Position numbers and translations under genes: made by a program
Shown here: positions 1-6,641 of the stretch, piece after piece
Layout of the letters: every line of letters begins with the position of its first letter
Position numbering within the stretch: the first letter of the stretch is position 1
NCBI GenBank assembly: GCA_026985655.1
Contig: JALSQB010000025.1
Span: forward strand, 1-18,096
DNA: 18,096 nucleotides
Reading direction: 5' to 3'
From: Campylobacteraceae bacterium
Lineage (GTDB): Bacteria > Campylobacterota > Campylobacteria > Campylobacterales > Sulfurovaceae
The notes under the pieces: generated by a model
Told to the model about the DNA's origin: nothing
The model's database searches: none
Seen by the model: the letters and a program-made list of their open reading frames with translations, nothing else

Positions 1-2
1 AG

Positions 3-413
3 ACTAATTTAGATTTAAAAATGTACGATGTTGCACTCTATTATGAACTACTCGACAATTGGGTCAATGTTGATGCAGGAATTAATGTTAAACTTATTGA
101 TGGAACATTGAATGTTAAGACAAGCACTAAAGATGAAACTTCTAGCTTTAATGCACCTATTCCAATGCTTTATGCAAAAGCTAGATTTGATGTGCCTACA
201 ACAGATTTGAGTTTTCAAGTTGAGGGAAATTATGTAAGCTATGATGGAAGTACCATTTATGATGCAGAAGCAGGGGTACGTTATACTTTTGCTTTAGGGT
301 TGGGGCTTGAAGCAGGTTACAAAACAATGAAATTAAAACTAAATGATATAGATGATACCTCTATGGATAGTGATTTTTCAGGTGCTTATGGAAAACTTGT
401 GTGGGATTTTTAG
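3..413 (+). CDS. Outer-membrane beta-barrel protein, 3' end (partial; TIGR04219-like)
   Basis: This is the C-terminal part of a predicted outer-membrane beta-barrel protein. The reading frame is open from base 3 with no stop before the first ATG at 21, so the gene almost certainly starts upstream of the window and that ATG is internal. The visible ~136 residues alternate hydrophobic and polar positions (for example YDVALYYELLDNWVNVDAG near the start) as beta-strands do, and the protein ends in a terminal Phe (KLVWDF), the usual signal for barrel assembly. The YYELLDNWVN...G pattern resembles the TIGR04219 family of small outer-membrane barrels; that assignment is from memory of the family. 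There are no catalytic motifs. It converges with the DHH phosphoesterase gene. Confidence 0.6.
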   Translation, partial: TNLDLKMYDVALYYELLDNWVNVDAGINVKLIDGTLNVKTSTKDETSSFNAPIPMLYAKARFDVPTTDLSFQVEGNYVSYDGSTIYDAEAGVRYTFALGLGLEAGYKTMKLKLNDIDDTSMDSDFSGAYGKLVWDF

Positions 414-430
414 CCGTTTAAATGGCTAAA

Positions 431-455
431 GAAGAGAGCTTTTTAAGCACTCTTC
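431..455. terminator. Hairpin between convergent genes
   Basis: Bases 431-441 pair with 445-455 (arms GAAGAGaGCTT and AAGCaCTCTTC, one A-A mismatch, 3-base loop). It lies 18 bases after the barrel gene stop and contains the stop codon (443-445) of the minus-strand DHH gene. A second short dyad (TAGCC/GGCTA, 411-428) precedes it. Neither strand has a long U-tract after the stem, so efficiency is uncertain. Confidence 0.45.
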
Positions 456-1492
456 TCATCAATGTACGCTTGTACAAAAAATTTTATTTCGCTATAGACA
501 AAAGAGTCTTTAAACTCTTTAATCTTTCCTCCACTTGCATTGGGGTGTCCTCCACCATTTCCTACCTCTTCAGCCATTTTTGAAACGTCAAGCTTATTGT
601 TAGAACGCAATGAGAAATTCCCACGCCAGTTGATGTCCATGTAGAAATCATAGTCAGGGTTCTCTACTAAGAAAGTGTTCCCTAAAATAGAAGTGTTCCC
701 TAAGTTGTAGCCTAAAAGCCCTTTTTTACCCCGATACTCAATGGTAAGACGTTGTTTGTCAGCACTTAAGAGCTGGGTAAGGTAGAGTGCAGCTAAGTTG
801 TCTTTGGTGTTGTCTTCTTTTTGTTTGAAAAAAGACTTTTTAATCTGATGTAGGTCATTGTCTAAGGCAATGTGGGCATTCTCTTTAGCTACATAGTTTT
901 TCATTGCCTCTATTAAAGAAAGTTTTAATGCTCTATCTTCAGCAGGAAATAGGGTTCGGTTAATCTCCCTTGCTCCTGAAATCATGCCCAAACCTACTTT
1001 CCCAAATTCAAAAAGTTCGTCGTCACTTACCCAAATGTCAATGGCATTAATGGCTTTGACAATTTGAGCAAAATTCCCTTCCTTGTCAAAGTTATGGTGC
1101 TGTTTTAACCACTCATAGGTAATGAGTGTGGCACAACGATTGGTGTCTAGCAAATACCAAGCATAGAGTTCAGAAGTTTTTTGACCTGAGCCGTGGTGGT
1201 CAAGTAGTTGGATTTTAGCACCCACTTCCATTACTTGTGCTTCTAGCCATTTGGCTTCTTTTGTGGTAAGGTTTAAGTCAGTTACCAAAATAACTTGTTC
1301 CTCATCATTGCCTAAAAATTTTTCGCGTTTAATGGCAACAATAATCTCTTCAAGTCGTGCTTTAACTTCTGGTCCATAGTTGGCATTATAAGATTCTAAT
1401 TTGTAGTTGTGTTGTTCGTTAAAACAAGCATTGCTTAGGTATTGACAGCCATAGCCATCAAGGTCAATGTGTGAAAGGTGGTAAATGTTCAT
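443..1492 (-). CDS. DHH-family phosphoesterase (NrnA/RecJ-like)
   Basis: This is a predicted cytoplasmic metal-dependent phosphoesterase of the DHH superfamily, 349 aa. The catalytic motifs are in the normal order: HIDLDG (residues 8-13), a lone Asp in VTDLNL (D72), the name-giving DHH (98-100, followed by GSG), a fourth Asp at 116, and a C-terminal GGGH (313-316, followed by PNASGG), which is the DHHA1-type substrate-binding motif. Relatives include nanoRNases/pAp phosphatases (NrnA), cyclic-dinucleotide phosphodiesterases and RecJ. The length suits the short NrnA-like group, but motifs alone do not settle the substrate. The start codon overlaps the stop of the upstream Rrf2 regulator by 4 bases (ATGA), so the two are co-transcribed and probably translationally coupled. 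Motif I reads DLDGYGC rather than the more usual DxDGxxS. Confidence 0.85.
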   Translation of the reverse strand: MNIYHLSHIDLDGYGCQYLSNACFNEQHNYKLESYNANYGPEVKARLEEIIVAIKREKFLGNDEEQVILVTDLNLTTKEAKWLEAQVMEVGAKIQLLDHHGSGQKTSELYAWYLLDTNRCATLITYEWLKQHHNFDKEGNFAQIVKAINAIDIWVSDDELFEFGKVGLGMISGAREINRTLFPAEDRALKLSLIEAMKNYVAKENAHIALDNDLHQIKKSFFKQKEDNTKDNLAALYLTQLLSADKQRLTIEYRGKKGLLGYNLGNTSILGNTFLVENPDYDFYMDINWRGNFSLRSNNKLDVSKMAEEVGNGGGHPNASGGKIKEFKDSFVYSEIKFFVQAYIDEKSA

Positions 1493-1893
1493 GAAGTAAA
1501 AATATCCTCTAAAGTAAGTTCGTGTAAAAAGTTATCTATTTTTTTTTGAAAAGTGTTTAAAAAAGGGCTAATGGTACAAGTACCCATGGCGACACTTGGG
1601 CAAGAAGTAGTGTATTGGCTACAGTCAAAAACAGCAGGAGTTTTACCCTCTGCTGCAATAATAATGGACGCAATGGAGATTTCTGAAGCATTTTTAACCA
1701 AGATGAACCCTCCATGTGCTCCTTTCTTAGACTCTAAAATCTCTGCTTTAGCAAGTGCTTGTAAAATTTTTGCTAAAAAGCTTTTAGGGATAGAGAGACT
1801 GATTGCTAGTTGTTCTGCTCCTAGTGGTTTTTCTGAATTTCGAATAATATCAAGCGCAAGCAGGGCATATTCACTGGCACGGGTAAGTAACAT
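1489..1893 (-). CDS. Rrf2-family transcriptional regulator, likely Fe-S sensing
   Basis: This 134-aa protein is an Rrf2/IscR-type DNA-binding regulator. The N-terminal winged helix-turn-helix is visible as TRASEYALLALDII (4-17), then a recognition-helix region IPKSFLAKILQALAKA (35-50) and the wing KGAHGGFIL (57-65). Three cysteines at 91, 98 and 106 (C-x6-C-x7-C) lie where IscR, NsrR and RirA bind an iron-sulfur cluster, so redox, NO or Fe-S sensing is inferred. The start is supported by AAAGGAG on the minus strand about 9 bases upstream (near 1904-1910). It overlaps the following DHH gene by 4 bases. An imperfect dyad just upstream (1917-1936) could be its own operator. The target genes cannot be read from the sequence. 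Confidence 0.88.
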   Translation of the reverse strand: MLLTRASEYALLALDIIRNSEKPLGAEQLAISLSIPKSFLAKILQALAKAEILESKKGAHGGFILVKNASEISIASIIIAAEGKTPAVFDCSQYTTSCPSVAMGTCTISPFLNTFQKKIDNFLHELTLEDIFTS

Positions 1894-1916
1894 CTTTAAT
1901 ACGCTCCTTTGTATAA

Positions 1917-1936
1917 TTAAGACTATTTTACTCTAA
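1917..1936. promoter_or_regulatory. Imperfect dyad upstream of the Rrf2 gene, candidate autoregulatory operator
   Basis: Read on the minus strand, a TTAGAGTA half-site faces the complement of TTAAGACTA across a short A/T spacer. The core GAGTAAAATAGTC resembles the central GACT-N5-AGTC of IscR type 1 sites with one change, although the outer bases match poorly. It lies about 25-45 bases upstream of the Rrf2 start codon, where a repressor of its own promoter would bind. This is an inference from position and pattern. Confidence 0.35.
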
Positions 1937-1978
1937 TATAGATTAATTCCTCTTTGTAATGCTATTTTAAACATAGCG

Positions 1979-1987
1979 TGATAGAAT
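1979..1987 (+). promoter_or_regulatory. Candidate extended -10 promoter for rpsO
   Basis: TG-a-TAGAAT matches an extended -10 element (one mismatch to TATAAT) and would give a leader of about 55 bases before rpsO. No convincing -35 box was seen. The call rests only on this element and its position. Confidence 0.3.
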
Positions 1988-2049
1988 GTCAATTCCATTT
2001 CATTTATATAAATTAGGTGAAAAATTAAACTACCAATCAGGAGGTCATT

Positions 2050-2319
2050 ATGGCTTTAGATACGGCGAAGAAACAAGAAATCATTGCTAAATATTCAAGA
2101 GGTGAGAACGATACAGGTTCTACAGAAGTTCAAGTTGCATTAATTACTGAAAGAATTAAATACTTAACAGAACACCTTAAAACTAATAAAAAAGACCACT
2201 CTTCAAGATTAGGTCTTCTTAAACTTGTTGGTCAAAGAAGAAGACTTATGAGATACTTAAGAAAAGTTGATTTAGCTAGATGGAATGCCATCAAAGCAGA
2301 TATGGGCATTAGAAACTAA
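2050..2319 (+). CDS. rpsO: 30S ribosomal protein S15
   Basis: Ribosomal protein S15 binds 16S rRNA and helps assemble the platform of the 30S subunit. The 89-aa length is exactly that of the bacterial family. Hallmark stretches are visible: GSTEVQVALITERI (residues 22-35), the KKDHSSRLGLLKLV segment (47-60) that contacts the rRNA, and RRRLMRYL (63-70). The start is fixed by a perfect AGGAGGT (2039-2045) five bases before the ATG. It stands alone: no ribosomal neighbour or pnp follows, and a strong hairpin ends the unit. No S15-type autoregulatory pseudoknot could be verified in the leader. Confidence 0.98.
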   Translation: MALDTAKKQEIIAKYSRGENDTGSTEVQVALITERIKYLTEHLKTNKKDHSSRLGLLKLVGQRRRLMRYLRKVDLARWNAIKADMGIRN

Positions 2320-2335
2320 TCTTTGCTCTCTTCTT

Positions 2336-2361
2336 ATAACACAAGGTTTTCCTTGTGTTAT
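2336..2361 (+). terminator. Hairpin after rpsO
   Basis: A perfect 11-bp stem (ATAACACAAGG, 2336-2346, pairing with 2351-2361) has a 4-base T loop and lies 16 bases after the rpsO stop. The downstream tract is CTTCCCCTTAT rather than pure T, so it is a strong hairpin with a weak U-tract. Confidence 0.7.
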
Positions 2362-2448
2362 CTTCCCCTTATATCACTTTATTTTTTAACATCTTTTTTC
2401 TCATAACTTTTTTTTAATATTTTCTTTTGCAATATAAGTATTAAGTTT

Positions 2449-2465
2449 ATGATAATTACTATCAT
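2449..2465 (+). promoter_or_regulatory. Fur box 1
   Basis: The core at 2450-2464 reads TGATAATTACTATCA, one mismatch from the 7-1-7 Fur consensus TGATAAT-n-ATTATCA. The dyad arms are ATGATA (2449-2454) and TATCAT (2460-2465). It lies about 80 bases upstream of the porin that opens the feoAB operon, which fits ferric-uptake-regulator repression. Confidence 0.8.
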
Positions 2466-2502
2466 TTTTATTTTATATTAAGACTCTTGGAGTATTATTT
2501 TA

Positions 2503-2525
2503 CTATTGATAATAAGTATCAATAG
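2503..2525 (+). promoter_or_regulatory. Fur box 2, a 9-bp perfect inverted repeat overlapping a likely -10
   Basis: CTATTGATA (2503-2511) is perfectly inverted at 2517-2525 around ATAAG. The core at 2507-2521 (TGATAATAAGTATCA) again has one mismatch to the 7-1-7 Fur consensus. Its centre is 57 bases from that of box 1. A possible -10 (GATAAT, 2508-2513) lies inside it, so Fur binding would block the promoter. The exact promoter hexamers are uncertain in this A/T-rich stretch. Confidence 0.8.
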
Positions 2526-2543
2526 ATTTAATGGAGATTTTAT

Positions 2544-3647
2544 ATGAAAAAAATATTTATGTTTGCTACTATTGTGAGCTTAGGGCATAGTGTAGAGGTA
2601 GAGGGTTATGTAAGAGGTGCTTACCAAATACATAATGTAACAAATGACAAAACCTATCAAGACGATGCATTAGGGGGAGCAATTCATGCTGAAACAGATG
2701 CACTTAAGGGGGTTTCTTTGGGGCTTACGGGATACACAAGCAACGCTATTTTTCTGCATGACAATCAAGAATTAGTTCCATTGAGGGGTGAAAATCATAA
2801 ATCTTACTCTATTGTGGGGGAAGCCTATTTAAAACTAAAATTAGACAAAAACATGGTAAAAATTGGTCGCCAAAAAATAGAGACACCTTTTGCCCAAATA
2901 GATGATATTGGTATGATTCCCAATAGTTTTGAAGCCATTACGCTAGAGAATAAAAGCTTAAAAGAGGCTAGGGTATTGATGGGTTACATCACTAAAATGT
3001 CAGGTGTTGATGCTCCTGTGGTAGATAGTTTTACTAGCCTAAACGGTAAAAGAGGCGTAATGTTTGGGGGGATTGAGTATGAAGGGTTTAAAGATTTAAC
3101 GCTTAATGGTTGGTATTATCAGATGAACCAAGCCCAAATAGATAAGATTGGTTATTTTCAAGCAGACTATGAAAAGCGTTTTAACACTATTGGTTATGAG
3201 ATAGGGCTACAATATGTCAATGAACATTACACCAACAGCCACGATGCCAATATCTATGGAGCATCTTTAAGTGTTTCGAGTGAAACAGTCGGTACAAGCT
3301 TTAATCTCTCTTACAATACAATTAATGGAAACAGTGCTTTTTCAGGTTTTGGGGGTGGCATCTTTTATACCAACTCTGAATATCTTATTTTAGATAATGG
3401 GGGAGAAAATGCTAAAGCATTACACTACGGGCTTGAATACAATATTCTCAATAACTTGTCAGTTGGTTTAGGTAAAATTAGCCTAAAAAATGAGCAGAAC
3501 ACAGAGGTGAGTGAAACAGACCTCTTGGTCTCTTATGCTCCAAGTGAGCAGATGGAATTTCATCTTATAGCCTCTAAGCTCAATGCTCAAGGAGTAGGTG
3601 AAGATGATGCAAAACATCTTCGTATGTTTGCAAACTATAATTTTTAG
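2544..3647 (+). CDS. OprD-like outer-membrane porin, Fur-controlled
   Basis: This is a predicted 367-aa outer-membrane porin. A short signal peptide (MKKIFMFATIVSLGHS, about residues 1-16) precedes alternating beta-strand sequence to the end, and the protein closes with Phe (FANYNF), the barrel-assembly signal. The block IGRQKIETPF...MIPNSFEAITL (about residues 107-133) is characteristic of OprD-type porins of Campylobacterota. The start is supported by TGGAGA (2532-2537) six bases before the ATG. Two Fur boxes lie upstream, and feoA starts only 10 bases after its stop. The inferred role is passage of ferrous iron or a small iron-carrying solute across the outer membrane to FeoB. The actual solute cannot be read from sequence. 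The protein is slightly shorter than the ~400-440 aa typical of OprD. Confidence 0.82.
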   Translation: MKKIFMFATIVSLGHSVEVEGYVRGAYQIHNVTNDKTYQDDALGGAIHAETDALKGVSLGLTGYTSNAIFLHDNQELVPLRGENHKSYSIVGEAYLKLKLDKNMVKIGRQKIETPFAQIDDIGMIPNSFEAITLENKSLKEARVLMGYITKMSGVDAPVVDSFTSLNGKRGVMFGGIEYEGFKDLTLNGWYYQMNQAQIDKIGYFQADYEKRFNTIGYEIGLQYVNEHYTNSHDANIYGASLSVSSETVGTSFNLSYNTINGNSAFSGFGGGIFYTNSEYLILDNGGENAKALHYGLEYNILNNLSVGLGKISLKNEQNTEVSETDLLVSYAPSEQMEFHLIASKLNAQGVGEDDAKHLRMFANYNF

Positions 3648-3657
3648 AGGAATTAAA

Positions 3658-3882
3658 ATGAGATTAACAGCATTAAAAAAAGGCGAAAAAGCACTAATTG
3701 AAAAGATAGAATCAGAAGGTGATTTAAAAACAAGATTACTCTCATTTGGGGTAACAAGAGGTTCAGAGTTTCAGATTGAGAACTGCTCTTTGGGTAGAAA
3801 AACCATTGAGATAATTGTTGATGACACATACATCGGACTAAGGGTTGATGAAGCCCACAAAATTTTAGTAAAGAGAATATAG
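3658..3882 (+). CDS. feoA: Ferrous iron transport protein A
   Basis: FeoA is a small cytoplasmic SH3-like protein needed for FeoB-dependent Fe(II) uptake. The 74-aa product is the usual size. It starts MRLTALKKGEKALIEKI and contains the family pattern of a Leu-rich turn followed by GVTRGSEFQIEN (about residues 31-42) and a C-terminal strand GLRVDEAHKILVKRI. A longer frame begins inside the porin gene at 3598, but the ATG at 3658 has AGAGGA (3646-3651) six bases upstream and matches the family N-terminus, so it is chosen. Its stop (TAG) is followed directly by the feoB ATG with no gap, implying translational coupling. Confidence 0.93.
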   Translation: MRLTALKKGEKALIEKIESEGDLKTRLLSFGVTRGSEFQIENCSLGRKTIEIIVDDTYIGLRVDEAHKILVKRI

Positions 3883-5988
3883 ATGGATACCATAAAAATA
3901 GTACTTGCTGGACAACCAAACGTTGGGAAATCAATGCTTATTAATGCGATGAGCCATTCAAATTCGCTAAAAGTAGGAAACTTTTCAGGTGTTACGGTAG
4001 AGAAAACAGAAGTCTCTTTTCATCATGATTCTCACACCTTAGAGATGGTCGATTTGCCTGGAACATACTCTATTGGTGGGTTTTCACAAGAGGAGAAAGT
4101 GGCACACAACTACCTCCTCAATGAAGCGTATGATGTCATTATAAATGTACTTGATTCAACACACTTACAACGAAATTTACTCTTGACATTGGAGCTTTTA
4201 AAACTCAACAAAAAGATGGTTGTGGCTCTAAATATGGCAGATGAAGCTCAAAAAGAGGGCTTAAGCATTGATGTTAAACAGATAGAAGCGATTATTGGTG
4301 TACCTGTGGTTTTGGTTTCAGCACATGAAAACCAAGGCATAGAGGAACTCCTTAATAAAGTGCATGAAGTCTTTGACGCTACAAGCAGACGGGTTTCAAA
4401 CATTAGCTACTCTGATCCCATTGAAGAGGAGATTTATACCCTCAATAACTTTTTCAAAGAGAGAGCCTTTAGCCTAAGAGATTTAAGCCCAAGAGAGATA
4501 GCCATTCGCCTACTTTTTGAAGACAAAACCCTCTATAAAGAGTTACACGAAGAGCCTATTATGATAGAACTCCAAGCGAAACTTATGGAAGCTAGAGAGC
4601 ATATCTATACCCATCATGACACTAAAAACATTGAAGAGATAAAAGCCAATGAATACATTGCTATTGCACGTGGAATTAAGATGGAAACCGTTAAGTGTAA
4701 CCGTAATCGAGGGGTTAAAGACCTTACTAAAAAGATAGATGAAATACTCATTAATACCTATGCAGGTATTCCTATTTTTCTCTTTTTTATGTGGGGACTT
4801 TTTCAGCTTACCTTTACGGTTGGTGCTATTCCTATGGAGTATATTGACAGTGCGATTAGCCTTTTGGGTAATGAAGTAGGTTTACATATTAGCAATGATG
4901 AGTTTAGAAGTCTGATTGTCGATGGTATTATTGGTGGGGTGGGAGCTGTTTTACTCTTTCTTCCCAATATTATTATTTTATATATTGGAATAGCCCTTTT
5001 AGAAACCACAGGCTACATGAGCCGTGTTGCCTTTCTCCTCGATGGTTTTTTTCATAAATTTGGTTTACATGGTAAAAGCTTTATTCCCCTTGTGACAGGG
5101 TTTGGCTGTTCTGTTCCTGCTTACATGGCGGCAAGAACTCTTAAAAATGAGAAAGACAGACTTATTACGCTTTTCATTATTGGCTTTATGAGTTGTGGTG
5201 CTAGATTGCCTATTTATGTCCTTTTTACAGGAGCATTTTTCGCCAATGACAAAGCAGGGAGTATCCTCTTTCTCATCTATATCTCAGGTGCATTATTGGG
5301 CTTGGTGATGGCAAAAGTTTTAAGGGTTGTGGTCTTCAAAGGAGAAGATGAACCTTTTGTAATGGAGATGCCAAAGTACCGTCTTCCCTCATTTAAGTTG
5401 GTATGGCATACTGTTTACAACAATGCAAAAGGCTATGTCAAAAAAGCAGGGACTTTCATCTTAGGTGCAAGTATGCTTATTTGGTTTGCTTCAAATTACC
5501 CTAAATACCCTTTGCTAGAAGAGCAGTATCAAACAAAAATAGAGCAATTAAAAGGAGATGAAACAAGCATTGTAAGTCTTCAAAATGAGTTACAACAAAA
5601 AAAGCTAGAGCAGAGCTACTTGGGTCAAATAGGAAAAGCAAGTGAACCACTATTTTCTCCTCTTGGATTTGATTGGAAATTAACCGTTGCCCTAGAAACT
5701 GGATTGGCTGCCAAAGAGGTAGTGGTTTCCACCCTTGGGGTTCTCTATGCTGTCGGAGATGAAGTTGATGAAGAAGACAACTCTTTAAGAAACATTTTAG
5801 CCAAGAACTATAGTCTCGCAACAGCATTGGCTTTTATTGTATTTGTGATGATATATCTTCCTTGTCTAGCTGCATCTATGGTCTTTGCAAAAGAGGCAGG
5901 AGGCTATAAATATTTGGTATATCTGTTTGTTTTTACCACCGTAACGGCATGGGTATTTAGTTTTATTACCTACAAGATATTAGCCTAA
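3883..5988 (+). CDS. feoB: Ferrous iron transport protein B
   Basis: FeoB is the inner-membrane Fe(II) transporter with an N-terminal GTPase domain. The G-protein motifs are intact: G1 GQPNVGKS (10-17), G2 Thr38 in NFSGVTVEK, G3 DLPG (57-60), G4 NMAD (117-120) and G5 near SAHENQG. A helical GDI-like linker runs to about residue 270. The C-terminal part is a polytopic membrane domain starting around PIFLFFMWGLFQLTF. It holds the two inverted gate regions, including the Cys-containing TGFGCSVPAYMAARTLKNEK, a second Cys in MSCGARLP, and the later AAKEVVVSTLGVLYAVGDE. The length of 701 aa is typical (E. coli about 773). It sits between feoA (abutting) and a small membrane protein (1-base overlap, TAATG). 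Confidence 0.97.
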   Translation: MDTIKIVLAGQPNVGKSMLINAMSHSNSLKVGNFSGVTVEKTEVSFHHDSHTLEMVDLPGTYSIGGFSQEEKVAHNYLLNEAYDVIINVLDSTHLQRNLLLTLELLKLNKKMVVALNMADEAQKEGLSIDVKQIEAIIGVPVVLVSAHENQGIEELLNKVHEVFDATSRRVSNISYSDPIEEEIYTLNNFFKERAFSLRDLSPREIAIRLLFEDKTLYKELHEEPIMIELQAKLMEAREHIYTHHDTKNIEEIKANEYIAIARGIKMETVKCNRNRGVKDLTKKIDEILINTYAGIPIFLFFMWGLFQLTFTVGAIPMEYIDSAISLLGNEVGLHISNDEFRSLIVDGIIGGVGAVLLFLPNIIILYIGIALLETTGYMSRVAFLLDGFFHKFGLHGKSFIPLVTGFGCSVPAYMAARTLKNEKDRLITLFIIGFMSCGARLPIYVLFTGAFFANDKAGSILFLIYISGALLGLVMAKVLRVVVFKGEDEPFVMEMPKYRLPSFKLVWHTVYNNAKGYVKKAGTFILGASMLIWFASNYPKYPLLEEQYQTKIEQLKGDETSIVSLQNELQQKKLEQSYLGQIGKASEPLFSPLGFDWKLTVALETGLAAKEVVVSTLGVLYAVGDEVDEEDNSLRNILAKNYSLATALAFIVFVMIYLPCLAASMVFAKEAGGYKYLVYLFVFTTVTAWVFSFITYKILA

Positions 5989-6182
5989 TGAGAGAAATTC
6001 TAAAAGGGCTATATGGGGCAGGGATTCTCTTTTTTTACTACACAAAATGGTTGATTCTGATTGGCTTACCCATTCTCTATTTTGGATTAGACTATCATTC
6101 AAATGTAAGTATGAATATTTTATGGTTTTACTCTTTAGCTTTAGCGATTAAAGACTTTTTGCAACGCTTTTGGCTAAAATAG
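5988..6182 (+). CDS. Small two-helix membrane protein downstream of feoB
   Basis: This 64-aa hydrophobic protein has two predicted membrane segments, roughly residues 10-33 (GAGILFFYYTKWLILIGLPI...) and 41-56 (SMNILWFYSLALAIKD), and a short basic tail. Its ATG shares a base with the feoB stop (TAATG) and it lacks a good ribosome-binding site, so it is probably translated by coupling to feoB. It has no cysteines or helix-turn-helix and is not a classical FeoC. No family was recognised. A role as a small partner or stabiliser of FeoB is inferred from position only. Confidence 0.72.
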   Translation: MREILKGLYGAGILFFYYTKWLILIGLPILYFGLDYHSNVSMNILWFYSLALAIKDFLQRFWLK

Positions 6183-6186
6183 AGCC

Positions 6187-6531
6187 ATGAAAGTAGAACA
6201 GAAAAAACAATTAAAAAAGATTATAGACGGACAAATAGAGGAGTTACAAGAGGAGATAGAAGCGATGAAAATAGCACTCTATCCTAAAAAAGGAAATGCC
6301 CCCTCTGACAAGGTAGCCCATCTCTATTTTAAGCAAGAGCAAAGTATCAATATACAGCGTCTTGAAGAAGCAACTAAACGCCTCAATCGACTTAAAAATG
6401 CCTACCTTAAAATAGATACAAAAGATTATGGTATTTGTAAAGAGTGTGAAGAACCAATACCTTTACCAAGGTTAGAACTTATGCCTGAGTCCTTATATTG
6501 CGTAGCTTGTATTCAAGAGTTGGGCATATAA
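6187..6531 (+). CDS. DksA/TraR-family C4 zinc-finger protein
   Basis: This 114-aa protein has DksA/TraR architecture: an N-terminal coiled coil (about residues 4-32 and 48-73, two charged helices meeting at a tip around 36-46) and a C-terminal C4 zinc finger with Cys at 84, 87, 105 and 108. DksA binds the RNA polymerase secondary channel and, with ppGpp, tunes transcription initiation. At the tip, E. coli DksA needs two Asp and an Ala (DxxDxA). Here only SDKVA (40-44) is seen, so the second Asp appears kept and the first is Ala38. Activity may therefore differ. It starts 4 bases after the small membrane protein and is the last gene of the Fur-controlled operon, which suggests iron-responsive expression. 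It could instead be a general stringent-response DksA homolog. Confidence 0.85.
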   Translation: MKVEQKKQLKKIIDGQIEELQEEIEAMKIALYPKKGNAPSDKVAHLYFKQEQSINIQRLEEATKRLNRLKNAYLKIDTKDYGICKECEEPIPLPRLELMPESLYCVACIQELGI

Positions 6532-6580
6532 TACGAACTGTTTAAAGTAGAACTAACTCTTTTTTTATTAAGTGTGGTTT

Positions 6581-6610
6581 TTGATTAAACTACAAGCTTT
6601 ATGCTATAAT
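6581..6610 (+). promoter_or_regulatory. Promoter of the ATPase-TOPRIM module
   Basis: TTGATT (6581-6586) and TATAAT (6605-6610) are separated by 18 bases, and the -10 is extended (TGcTATAAT). The transcript would start near 6617, about 25 bases before the ATPase start. The module therefore does not depend on the feo operon promoter. Confidence 0.65.
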
Positions 6611-6641
6611 CATATCAATAAAATAAAAGTTGGAAATGAAA

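Noticed and set aside
1553..1936. 127-codon plus-strand ORF over the Rrf2 gene
   Set aside because: It is the reverse shadow of the Rrf2 reading frame, with no ribosome-binding site and no recognisable protein.
3598..3657. N-terminal extension of FeoA beginning inside the porin gene
   Set aside because: The ATG at 3658 has a well-placed AGAGGA and matches the FeoA family N-terminus; the extra 20 residues do not resemble FeoA.
3653..3934. 93-codon minus-strand ORF over feoA/feoB
   Set aside because: It is antisense to well-supported feoA and the feoB start, with low-complexity Leu/Phe-rich composition typical of a shadow frame.
6532..6580. Intrinsic terminator after the DksA-like gene at the T-run near 6559
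   Set aside because: No stable hairpin precedes the T-run; the short GAACT/AGAACT matches are direct, not inverted.
6630..6641. TTG (6630) and ATG (6636) as starts for the ATPase
   Set aside because: The GGA at 6632-6634 is correctly spaced only for ATG 6642, which also matches the usual family N-terminus.
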